Positions 54,347-64,000 of a stretch of DNA of 64,000 bases are shown here, piece after piece (positions within the stretch are counted from its first letter, which is position 1; every line of letters starts with the position of its first letter). A program made the translations under genes and the position numbers. The stretch comes from Penicillium oxalicum (taxonomy: Eukaryota; Ascomycota; Eurotiomycetes; Eurotiales; Aspergillaceae), in the NCBI RefSeq assembly GCF_001723175.1, contig NC_064654.1, positions 434,001 through 498,000 on the forward strand, in the 5' to 3' direction. The notes beneath the pieces were generated by a model, which saw only the letters and a program-made list of their open reading frames with translations, did not search any database and was not told the DNA's origin.

Positions 54347-56449
54347 ATGGCGCCGACGATCTATTCGGCCAAGCTAACCCTTTCCTGTCCACTATTCGCA
54401 GCAGATTTCGATCCGCGCGACAATGGACGTCTACTTGTTGGCGGCGGGGGCGGCGAAGGTCGCAGCGGAGTTGGGAACAAGATCGTGAGTGAGACGCGCT
54501 GAAGGTTTCATGCGTCTTGTCTGAGCCCCAAGGTGTTAATTGAGATCTTCTTCTTTCCTATCTAGGCTCTGATTGATACTTCAAATCGCGAAGAGATCAC
54601 CGAAGCCGTGGAAATCAATCTATCCCGCGACGAGGATTCAGTGACGTCGCTCGCGGCGGCGCCTCAGTCTGACGATGAGTCTCATTCCCTCATCGTGCTG
54701 GCTGGTATCAACAGCTCGGTGTCAGACCAGAAGAAAGGCGTCAACCAGCATATGCGATCATTTCGCTTCGACGCGCCCCAGAAAAAGTTGAAGGGAACAA
54801 CGGAGTCTGGGCAAGCTGAGGCCTTGTCGCGGGCGTCGATCTTCCGGTCAAAGGGGCCAGATTCAGGTGACACATATCAACGGGTGATGAGACTGTCTTC
54901 TTGGGACCGCAGAGATTGTGGAGAGAAGGGTGGGGATACAAGAGTCGGTGCTATCGCTACGGGCATGGCCCAGGCTGGTGAAATTGTTTTCTTCAAAGTA
55001 GGCAATGGTCCTACTGAGGCGGACGTCATCGGACGAATTCAGCTTAATGGAAGTGAAGAGGCTGAAGATGTGGACTTTGCCAGTCTGGACAACGATTCCG
55101 AGCACACCAATGATGCTAGGGGTAGATATCGCGTGGCGTACACCAATGGAGCGGACGTCATGGTCGGCGAGATCTCATCGTCAACACGGTCTAATGCGGC
55201 TCCTGACGTGCGCCGTGTTTATACTATTCCATTGCCCAGCAGCGGTGCGCGTGCAGCTCGATCCAAGTTCCGCGCCTTGCGATTCCTCTCGCCGACCGTC
55301 CTCATTCTGCTTCAGAACGCGCCCAATCGTGAGGGGAGCGAGCTGGTCATCATGCGTCTGCCCGCGACAGCGGCTGGGACGGCGAAGATTCTCCGTCGTC
55401 GGAAACTGGCGCGCAGTGTCCAGATTGGTCTTGGACTGGATATCTGTCCGCTTGGCACGAATCCTGCTGGCCAGCAGCAAACAATCATCGCTGTCAGCGG
55501 AAGCGACAACTCCATTTCCGTCTTGACGCTAGAATACAGTCCGACTAAGGGCTATGACAAAATCCGGCCATATACCATCCTTCGCGATGTGCATCCTTTC
55601 TCCATGACAAAGGTTGTGTTTTCTACTTTCATCCCTCCGGCGCACCCAGTGACTCCGGACGTTCCTCCTCAACATGTCAAGCTCGCCTCGATCAGCATGG
55701 GTAACACCATCGTGGTCCACACTCTCCCCTTATCTCCGCTTCCTCCTCCCTCGCGCACCCCCCGTTATGTTCTATCTCAGACAGGCGCAGTCGAGCTCCG
55801 GGACACCGTGTTCTTCATCGTTGCGCTGATATTCTCCCTTTCCATCGTCACAAGCATCGCGCTGGCCTTTGCCGAGATCCGCGGTGCAACGCCTCCATTC
55901 CTCGGTGCCCAGCAATGGGTACCCGAATCATGGCGCGATACACTTGTCAACGAATACACTCCGCCCGCACCAGGACAAGGCTCATACCTGGACTACCTCC
56001 TCGCTCCCAGGAACCAGCCATCCCCCGTGGTCGCACATGTCCCCGACGAAGAGACCCAAATTGAAAGGCTCAAAGACATCCTCGACCGGGTCCATAATGC
56101 CGGGGCTGCACCGATCGATCTCGCCACTCTCACTCCCAAAGACCTCTCGGTCACTCTGCGCTGTGCGAACGGGCAATCTGCCGATCAAAGCGTGCTCGTA
56201 GAGACCTTGAAAACATACGAGGGCCGCCACAGCTCAGATGGCGACGAGAGCAGCCTCCCCGCTCACGGAGAAAAAGAAGAATGGCGTACATGGACCGATC
56301 TCAGCGCAGAGGACCAACATGCCTGGAAGAAAAGACTCACTGATGCTGGTCGTTGGACCGCTGATGAAGGCGAGGTTGTTCTAAAGGGTGTTCTCTTCGG
56401 GACGGCTTGTGGGTATTTACGTGAAGCCGTTGAGCAAGGGTTACCTTGA
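54347..56449 (+). CDS. sec12: Sec12-type guanine nucleotide exchange factor for Sar1
   Basis: Sec12 is an ER membrane protein that activates the Sar1 GTPase to start COPII coat assembly. Exons 54347-54484 and 54566-56449 (81-nt intron, GTGAGT..TAG) give 673 residues. The N terminus, LLVGGGGGEGRSGVGNKI at 29-46, carries the glycine-rich potassium-binding K-loop that marks Sec12 and inserts into Sar1. The rest of the cytosolic part (to about 455) fits a divergent seven-bladed beta-propeller, with weak WD-like strands such as QTIIAVSGSDNSISVLTLEY. One membrane segment lies at about 459-482 (TVFFIVALIFSLSIVTSIAL). The C-terminal 190 residues would lie in the ER lumen and are acidic. The intron falls right after the K-loop. 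Confidence is high from loop, topology and length. Confidence 0.94.
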
Positions 56450-57918
56450 GAGATTGTGTGAGTGTCGTGTCTAGGTTTGGGAAGGCTTTCCCTCTTTTGT
56501 CTCTTGACCTTGTTTTATCTCTCTTTCCGTCTAGCTTGGGTGAGCTAAAAAGAGAGTATGTTAGTCTATGTGTTATGTATGATTTGATTTTTCCCCCTTC
56601 TTCTTCTCTCTTCATTTGAGCTTGATACACGACTGTCCAGGTAAGCTCTTCTTTTATAACCGACATCGTGGGCTGTCAATCACTTATACATACTTTTTTT
56701 TCATTCCCTTCTCTTAAAACCGGCAAAGAGCAAAATACCTCGATCTAAATCAAACCTGTCATGTTTTCAAAATATCCTCCCATCCCTATACCCCATCCTC
56801 AATCTCTTCAACAACCCCTACCCAGACCTACATACACCCAACACACTAGGCATCTTATCCCGACCAAGAACCTCTAAGCTCTCCATATCTACGCGCAGCT
56901 CACTGCCTACCTACCTACCAGATAAGACACAAGAGCACCTCCAGCTTCACACTTGCATATGACCTAAACCACCACCTATCTCCATGTTCTCATATCCTAT
57001 GGACCCCTATTAATTCTATCCAAATCCGAACATCAATTAAAGAGTACCTAACCCTGATTTAAGTTCAGCGGAATCGGAAGTCTTCAGGGAATGTTTTCAT
57101 CGCAGTGGTCCTCATTTTGATTACTGGCGACTACCTATGTATATAGGTGACAGTTCTGTGGAAAGGAATTCTATCGATTCGTCGGAAAGGAAAGAGGATT
57201 GAACTACCTACTAGGGACATGAACTGGACGACGGAGACAAATTGGGTCATTTCTGTTCTGTACGTCGAGTTGCTATCTATCTTCATACATGATACGGTCG
57301 AAATCAGATTATGAAAGAGCAAGAAGAGCAAAAAAAGAAGAAAAAAAAAGAGAAATCCAAAGAGGAGAGGAAGAATGGATTTGAATTGGCAGTACACCAT
57401 GACATAGTCTTTATACGAGGTCACTGAATTTTACGCAACGGGCAGTAACAATAGGCTCAGGTATGACATGAAAATGCAACATTGAAGTAATAGTCGAGAC
57501 AAACGTGGTCGTTAAAGGGTAGATGGAGTGGGTAGGGGTAAAGACGCATAGAGGCGGCGGGAAGAAGAGGGAGTGGAACATGTTTTGTATCGACGCGGCA
57601 TTAAATCAAGGCTGTTATGTGCGCAGAACAGATTCTCATGGTGATCAATCAACTTCGTGAACAGGTAGACAGCGCAGTAAGAAGAAAAAGTGCTGCGGAT
57701 GAAAAAAAAAGGGGCGGGGGGTGACGAAGATGGTGTGTGGACTGAAAACGGGCAGAAGAGGGTATGAAGTATGACATGAACGATAAGCCAGGACAAGATG
57801 GATGAGACTTTGAAAAAGTCCCATGGGCCATTTGAGAATGGAAAAAAGAAACAGAACAGGAAAAATAAGAAAAGGGAAAACAACGGAGAGAAGATCAAAA
57901 ACCAGTCGACCATCCCGT
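56450..57918. other. Convergent intergenic region between sec12 and cla4
   Basis: 1.47 kb containing both 3' ends. A/T-rich around 56.7-57.1 kb with TACCTAC words, and purine-rich on the plus strand around 57.3 and 57.8 kb. No recognisable gene. Confidence 0.55.
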
Positions 57919-60628
57919 TTATTGACCATTGGCCTTTTTCCAGCGCAGCAGCTCGGCGAGACTGGCAAGGCTGCAACCAGTTTGAAGGAACTCATGAGCC
58001 AACAGCTCATCAGCGGTGGCGCGGCTGCGAACGTCCACGCAAAGGCAGACGCTCAGGAAAGATTTGAGCTCCTTGCTAAGCTTCTCGGGTTTCTTCAGGC
58101 GTGGTGTGCCGTTGGTAGCGATCAAGTACAGAGCCTTCAGAGGTTCCTCGTTCAGGTACGGAGGCTCAGACTCGATCATTTCAATGGCCATGATTCCGAG
58201 AGACCAACAGTCGACCTTGGGCCCATATTCCTTCTGCTTGACCACCTCGGGCGCCATCCAGTACGGCGTACCAACCATGGTAGCACGCTTGCTCTTGGAC
58301 TCGGTCAACTTGGCACAGAAACCGAAATCGGTGATTTTCACGTGGCCGACTCGGTCTAGCAACACATTGTCACTCTTGATATCACGGTGGATGATATTCT
58401 GGCTGTGCAGATGAGCCAGGCCCTTGCAAGTCTACATTCAGAGTACGTTAGTTCAAAATTACGTCCCAAAACGTTTCAAGCGGGGCGACGGTTGGATAGA
58501 AAAGTCGGTGGGAAGAGAGCCACCTCCCAAAAAGGAACGAGGGGGGGGGGGGAAGAAAAGAAAGTCAGGAACATACCTCAAAGCAAATGGTTGCAATCTG
58601 GTTCTCCGTGATCACCGGGTTGTTATCAATCACATCCGTCAACGCACCCCCCTCCATAAACTCCATCACCACCCACAGCTCATTGCTCGACTCTTGCAAG
58701 AAGGAATCCAAAAAGTTGACAATATTGGCGTGCTGGCTGTCCTTCATCACAATAATCTCATTGACAATCAACTCCTTGCGGGGCTGACTGCGCAGATCCA
58801 TCTGCTTGATGGCCACCTGGCAGCGAGGCCCGTATTGCCGGTACAACTCGTGCGCCACCGGCGACGTGGCATGCTCCTTGACACGGGCCACATACACAGA
58901 TCCAGATGCACCTTGACCAATCTTGCGCTGCTTGCTGTAGGACTCGTTGGGGTTTTCCTTGGACACGACGGACCGCAGACGATCCATGACCTCGTTCTCG
59001 GACATGGCCGACATGCGCACTTCCTTTTTGCTGCTCGGCTCGGGCTTCTTTGTCAGGGCGGCTTCAGCCTGACGGACGCCATCAGGGACAGCTTGCTGCT
59101 TGGGAGCGGCCTGTTTGTTGGCAATGTTCAGGGGCTTCACAGCCTGAACAGGAGCCGGGAGACGCGTGGGAGGAGGTCCCTGCTGGCCCTTGCTCCCGTT
59201 CGTCTGAGGCGCACGACTGGATGATGCCTGCGCGCGAGCATCGTTGGCGGCCGAGCGAGCGGCCGCCCCCTGGGCGTCCTCGCTGCGAGAGTTGCCCCCA
59301 GCAGGGGCCCGAGACGCGCTTTGTCCGTAGGGACTCTGCGACGGAGGGGCCGGGGCGGGACGCTGGGCCGTCAACGGCTGACCACCTGCGGCGCGGGCAC
59401 CCGCTCCGGGGGCCTGGGGCGCCGCGCGGCTGGGCTGGTACCGACTGTTCATCGCTCCGTCGGAGCTCCCGTAGCCGCCGATTTCCTGCTTGGCCAACGG
59501 AACGCGCGTCTGCGGGATGGATGCGTTGTAGGCGGCATCCTCCTTGCGCCGTTGTTCCTCCTCCACACGACGGCGCTCCTGATCAGCCATCTGCTTCATC
59601 CGCTCGAGCTGTTGTTGCTGCTCTGCGGCACGATCCGAATCCCCTTGTTGAGCCGGAGACGACGTCTGGGACCGCATGGAGCTCTCCATCGAGGACTTGG
59701 ACTGCCCGCTGTCCAAACGCTGCATGGGACCGGGAGGGGGCGGACGAGGAGGAGCGATTGAACTGCCCACGGCATTGCTCCCGAGCGGCTTGGGTGGTGT
59801 GCCCCCGGAGCCATTCATGCCCGCGAAGTACTGTGGGTTTTGCTCGCGCATCTTGATGTCGGAATAGAATTCCAGAACCTCGATGACAGCCTGGGGGTTC
59901 TTCTTGTAATCTTCCTTGGTGATGGCCGAGGCTGTCAGCAGCTTCTCCCACTCGGGAGGCAGACCGACAAAGGCGCCCGTCTGCGGATCGAAGCCGACAT
60001 GGACGCGGTGACTGAAGTTGGTGGGATTGCTAACTCCTCCCATGCCCGGACAGCGCTCATAGATCTTGTCGATCCACTCGTAAATCTCATCGTCCGTCTT
60101 CACTTCGCAAGTGATGGTCTTGGTGGCCACGTCGCGCGTAATCATGGCCGTTTTCGAGGCCGCATCCTTGGGGTTGGCGAGACGGGTGACCTCAAAGGCC
60201 ATCTTGGATTCCTCCGACCGCGTGACCGAAGTGACGGTCGAGAGCGGGAAAGACAGCACCACCTTACCCGACTCGCTTTTCATAAAATCAATCTTGAAAT
60301 CCCGCAGGACGAGGTATCGCTGGTTCCAGGTGGCCAGAAACTTGTCCTCCTTGCACCGCACGTAGCCCTCCTTGATCACCTGAAGGCCGCCCGTTCCCGC
60401 GGTCTGGGAGCGATTCAGGGCGGGCGTGCTGGTATTGGGGAAAAGCGAGAGATTACCATTCAGGCCGGGGGTCATGGGCGAATTCAGCGACATCTGGCCA
60501 AAGGAAGTGGCGGCGTTGTTCACGGGGAGATTCAGCTTGGGACGGTCCGTAGGGGGTCGCGGGGCCGGCCCCGGGTTCATGAATTGATCTGGCGTATACA
60601 TGGTGCCGCTAGCGAGGGCAACCCCCAT
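57919..60628 (-). CDS. cla4: p21-activated kinase Cla4
   Basis: Cla4 is a PAK-family kinase acting downstream of Cdc42/Rac in polarised growth, septation and septin organisation. Exons 58577-60628 and 57919-58431, joined across a 145-nt intron (GTATGT donor), give 854 residues. Domain order is diagnostic: PH domain about 86-192 ([11 protein letters not shown]...[15 protein letters not shown]...[10 protein letters not shown]), CRIB/PBD about 199-215 ([16 protein letters not shown]), a long Pro/Gln/Ser-rich linker with a coiled-coil-prone stretch ([20 protein letters not shown]), then the kinase. Kinase marks are GQGASG (571-576), K608 in [15 protein letters not shown] from 699, DFG at 719-721 and [10 protein letters not shown]. 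The ATG at 60628 directly follows a CAG, an acceptor-like junction, and a strong donor (GTAAGT) lies 186 bases upstream, so a leader intron is likely. Met10 ([11 protein letters not shown]) is an alternative start and begins the part that looks most conserved. Confidence 0.95.
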
Positions 60629-60814
60629 CTGTCAGTCCAAGATCAAGCATGTGGCAGCGAGTCTGGGGTCGGGGTTATGATCTCGCGATGCCCCCCCCCC
60701 CCCCCTCCTGGTCGCGGAGGCCGATCTCATCGGATCAAGCACCGATGCGAGGGCGGACGGGACACGTTCCTCATTGCGCGGGTTGAGAGGCTGTAGAAAG
60801 GGATCACTACTTAC
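60629..60814 (-). other. Probable 5' leader intron of cla4
   Basis: On the minus strand a GTAAGT donor starts at 60814 and a CAG acceptor ends at 60629, immediately before the cla4 ATG. Spliced, the leader would contain ATGGCAA joined to the main ATG, creating an eight-codon upstream frame that overlaps the start. The intron would also remove the 15-base homopolymer at 60691-60705. No transcript evidence is available. Confidence 0.4.
60691..60705 (+). repeat. 15-nt poly-C tract (poly-G on the cla4 strand)
   Basis: Fifteen consecutive C residues 63-77 bases upstream of the cla4 ATG. On the transcript strand this is a G15 run, which could form a quadruplex or hinder scanning if it is not spliced out. 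Confidence 0.9.
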
Positions 60815-63800
60815 TTGCCATATGAGGCCATCTTTCAAGACTCCGAGCGCACTGGGTGCAGACACAGGCTTTCTGAAGTATGGCCGGGCACTACGATCTT
60901 CAGAGACCCTTTGGAAGCGAGCGACAGCCTAATCCTGAGTCTGCCAGCACAAGACGAGAAAGTGTGTCAGTTTGGTGGATGTTCTTGTCCTAGAGGCAAG
61001 GAACAGACGAAGCGACCAGATGACAGAGATCGTGCGAACGGGGGATACAGGGGTGGGTTGGCACGCTGTGCGCGTTCACCAGGGGAGGTCGGGGCTAGAC
61101 TCTCAGCCCGACGGAGGGGGGAGTACCGCGGCGGAAGTCGCTTACCTGTTCGGGTCTCTTCAACGGGGGGGGGAAGCTTTTTGGATGTGGATAGAGGGGC
61201 AGTGGGCGCGCGCAAAGAGGTGGATTTTTGGGAAGAAAGCCACCGGTGGGAGAAGGTGGTCCTCGCACCGCGAGGAATGGCGTCTACAAAGGGAACAAAG
61301 ATTGGCCAGCAACAAAACGACAAAGGGGTTTTGAGGAGGGATCAGATTGGATGGTGGAAGAGAAATGGTCGCGGTTTCGGGGGGGGAGTGGAGAGGGGCG
61401 TTTCTTGCAGGAGGATCACCAGAGGATTAAAAAGGGGGGGAAGAGCAGATCGAGTGGAGGAGAAAACAGTGCGGCGGTGGACGTGGACAAGAACTTGGTC
61501 CACCAAGACGCGCCGCAGAGAAGATCCAACCGCTCTCTGGGCGGACCAGCTCTGTCTTTGCTCGTGGGAAGAAGGTGATGTTGGATATATTTTTTTTCCT
61601 GGTATCGTGCGGTGCATATGGAAAATGTGATTGGTAGCGGCCGACTTTGTCACTGACAGCTTTGACAGGACCCGATGGAGGTGGATTCGGACGGGTAGTC
61701 GGACTGGTCCAAGTATACACCGAAGTACCGGTGTACATGCATTCTACAGTTCATGATACTGGTTGCTCTCTCACAAGTTGGCACATCTTGTCCACACGAT
61801 CGATGCCCTCGTGTCAATCGATGAAAAGAAGACAAATATAGCCACGGGCGGAGAGAGTGGAGGTCTTCGCATTCGACGATACATCCATTGTCTCGTCTTC
61901 CCCTTGGGTTCCAGTACTTCCTCACCAGAGGAACCGCCACTGTTACTCGCAATAACCCGCGATGTACTGTCTACCTTTTCACTCGGGGTGTTTGACTCCA
62001 GGTACATATTCACTCCAAGCGTATACATTCAAGGATGGTTGTACTATACGCAACTGCATCAAAGATACTAGTACCTACCGTAGTATTGTCCCATACTATA
62101 CAGAGTCTATTCCGTCGCAAAGCCTGCCTGCTCCCATTGCTTGGTCGGAAATAGATTCATGGATGATCATTTGAGGGTCTCTAAGCAAGAGACCTTTCCT
62201 CCATGCTTCTCCAGTACCACACCATCTGCTGCCTCTCAATCCCACCGGCAGGCCCAAGACCTCCTAAGCTTGCAACGCCCCCACCCTCATGAAACCCCCC
62301 CTGGGGGTGGACCGTTACAACTCGCATTCTTCGCTCCCCCTCCAAAAATGTGACCAGTTCCTGAGAGACAGTATACTTGGTTGGTAGACTTTTTCACAGT
62401 GTCAAGTCTACAGAGTAGCTTCCTCTGCCATTCTCGTTGGCCGTCTCCACACCTGGTCGAAGTTTCATCTTGTCTCCATGACCCTGGTTTCCAAGGGAGG
62501 TTCCGGCCCCGGTACCAATCAACCATCTCGATCGCCCGAGGTCGGTGGGGATCTCTCAGGGGGGGGGGGTTCCAGGACCCATGGGACACGAGGTTTCTAG
62601 AACGTCCAACCTTTTCATCATTTCTACGTTCCGAATTGGGCGGGGGGGGGCCCTTGAATGCTCAGGAACCTGAGACCTGGGCGACGATCCCATTCTCCAG
62701 GTAGAGAAGGAGGAGGGGGAGGACGACCGAGCCAGCTTCTATCTTTGGACAAATGGCACAAGGACCCTCAAGCGTCATTCTTCTTCCACACAATTCTCGA
62801 CGGTGGCAACTATAGTACGCAGAGTGAGAGCTCGATCATGAGTCAAAGTCCGGTTCTCGGCAGGACTGCGCCAAGTTTTGGGGTGTGTCGTACGAGTACA
62901 TCTATTTCTTCGCGAGACTAGCTCCGTCTCACCATCATCCTCATTGCCGGCGCCAGAGCCAGTTTCCATCACTGTCGATATCAGTGTCGTAAGATGATGC
63001 ATTGTGCAGCATGAATACCCAAAGCTCCCCTTGGGAACTTGGTCAGCCCGAGGTGAGGCCGGGGAGTGCTGCAAATTCAAACAAATCAAATTAGTAATCA
63101 TCCATCCGAGCAGGAGAAGTACTAAATTCAGGTGACGATGAGGACATGAGGAAAGCCAAATGGGGTCGCAAGCGATCATTATGTTCTCCTAGCGTGATCA
63201 AGAGCGTGAAAGCCGCGTGACCTGCGTGGCCAAATCGGGCCAAGCAGGACAAATATGCTCATGAATCTCAGACGGGATGCCTCGCCGCTATGTTGAGTCG
63301 CATCTCAGTGCAGTCCTCCAGGGAATGACCATCAAATCCCATCATTATGCAACAAAGTTGTTACAAAAATTTCAGGAAAATCCAATGCGGGGCTTCAGGA
63401 TCATACAGCCGAAGCAGGTGCTGTTGTGCTTAGTATGTTGATGGGTACTACATCCTAGACTTCAAAAGCTCTCGCCAATAGAGCGATGACCCTCTTGGCA
63501 AACAAGCAAGCTTCACCAGAGTCGAAGCTGCGGTAATGCAGCAGCATCCGTGGTCCTCTGTCGAATCGAGTAAACGCCCGGTTCAGCAAGTCCAAAAGGC
63601 TCCGTGGCGGTTAAAGTCACCCGGTGAGTCACAGCCTCTCGCGTCCTTTCATGGCCAAGTCAAGAACTCGCTGGGCATCAATTTATCCATAGCGACTGCA
63701 CTCAGATGTCCAGTCAAGAGTGCTGCTGCGAGTGGTCCTTGGTTGACGCAAGGTCAAGCGCCCGCAAAGTTAGCGCCGTGTGCCACCAGGAATAAGCGCA

Positions 63801-64000
63801 GTTGAGCCACAGGAGCGAGAGCGCCCCCAGAACGGAGCTAGCAAACAAGCTAGACGGAGCTACCGATCAGACGCCAGAGGCTCTTTCGGCACTGGCCGAT
63901 CACGCTCGAAACCTTGGTCTTGGAAGTTGGAACAATCGGACGCCTTTACAGATCATGGTCGATCATGGTTGATTCTATTTCCAGTCTCCCAAAAGAGCAG

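Larger units (their letters stand above)
60629..64000. other. Upstream region of cla4 and window end; no gene recognised
   Basis: From 60.8 to 61.6 kb the plus strand is very purine-rich (so the cla4 strand is pyrimidine-rich), as expected for a cla4 leader and promoter. Open frames there mirror this bias on both strands. From 61.6 kb to the end there is no recognisable coding region. Minor features are a 7-bp inverted repeat with 6-base spacer at 61716-61735 and several G/C runs near 62.55-62.65 kb. A gene could begin beyond the right edge. Confidence 0.45.

Noticed and set aside
61716..61735. 7-bp inverted repeat with 6-base spacer
   Set aside because: Arms this short are expected many times by chance in 64 kb, and it adjoins no identified gene.
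1..64000. tRNA, rRNA, CRISPR array or intact transposon
   Set aside because: I looked for TTCGA-type B-box sequences with flanking stems, for rRNA landmarks, regularly spaced repeats and transposase or reverse-transcriptase motifs, and saw none that held up. A covariance or profile search would be needed to exclude tRNAs.

Overview
This window is nuclear DNA of a filamentous ascomycete (Pezizomycotina), most likely a member of the Eurotiales such as Aspergillus or Penicillium. Genes are split by short GT..AG introns, mostly 55-145 nt, with GTATGT/GTAAGT/GTGAGT donors. There are long CT-rich leaders, no operons and no ribosome binding sites. The proteins (CMKC-type CaMKK, Cla4, Sec12 with its glycine-rich loop, Bet5, Rvs161, Tif6, Rpf1, Set2, Hal4/Sat4) are conserved fungal housekeeping and signalling factors. 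The genus call is an inference from protein style, not from a database search.

Layout. 1-7.4 kb: tif6 (+, 60S anti-association factor) converges on set2 (-, H3K36 methyltransferase). 7.4-13.9 kb: a long stretch without a recognisable gene that ends in about 2 kb of pyrimidine-rich leader. 13.9-15.2 kb: an AT-hook protein gene (+). 17.6-20.5 kb: cmkC (-, CaMKK/SNF1-activating kinase), divergent from bet5 (+, TRAPP subunit, 21.3-22.1 kb). 22.1-33.2 kb: about 11 kb in which I recognise no gene. 33.2-34.9 kb: hal4/sat4-like kinase (+). 34.9-43.6 kb: gene-poor, partly AT-rich, with one orphan gene carrying a nucleotidyltransferase-fold signature (39.7-40.4 kb). 43.6-44.8 kb: a DDR48-like stress protein made of tandem repeats. 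45.6-47.0 kb: rvs161 (+, BAR protein), followed by pth1 (-), rpf1 (-), grs1 (+), sec12 (+) and cla4 (-), a compact block to 60.6 kb. 60.6-64 kb: no recognisable gene.

Themes. Several genes serve translation and ribosome assembly (tif6, rpf1, grs1, pth1). Others serve early secretory traffic and cortical polarity (bet5, sec12, rvs161, cla4) or nutrient, ion and stress signalling (cmkC, hal4, ddr48-like). They are neighbours, not a cluster with a shared product.

Most noteworthy: (i) breaks in reading frame in otherwise well-conserved genes: a 2-nt surplus in rvs161, a 1-nt-equivalent shift between the SET and WW domains of set2, and a possible one at the 5' end of the hal4-like gene; (ii) a perfect 10-bp inverted repeat in the rpf1-grs1 divergent promoter; (iii) a (CACGTG)3 array upstream of rvs161; (iv) two in-frame AUGs in grs1 that fit mitochondrial plus cytosolic isoforms; (v) a 75-nt higher-order repeat in the DDR48-like gene; (vi) the orphan nucleotidyltransferase-like gene with a degraded catalytic motif. 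No clearly new multi-gene system was found. I saw no tRNA, rRNA or CRISPR, and no intact transposon.
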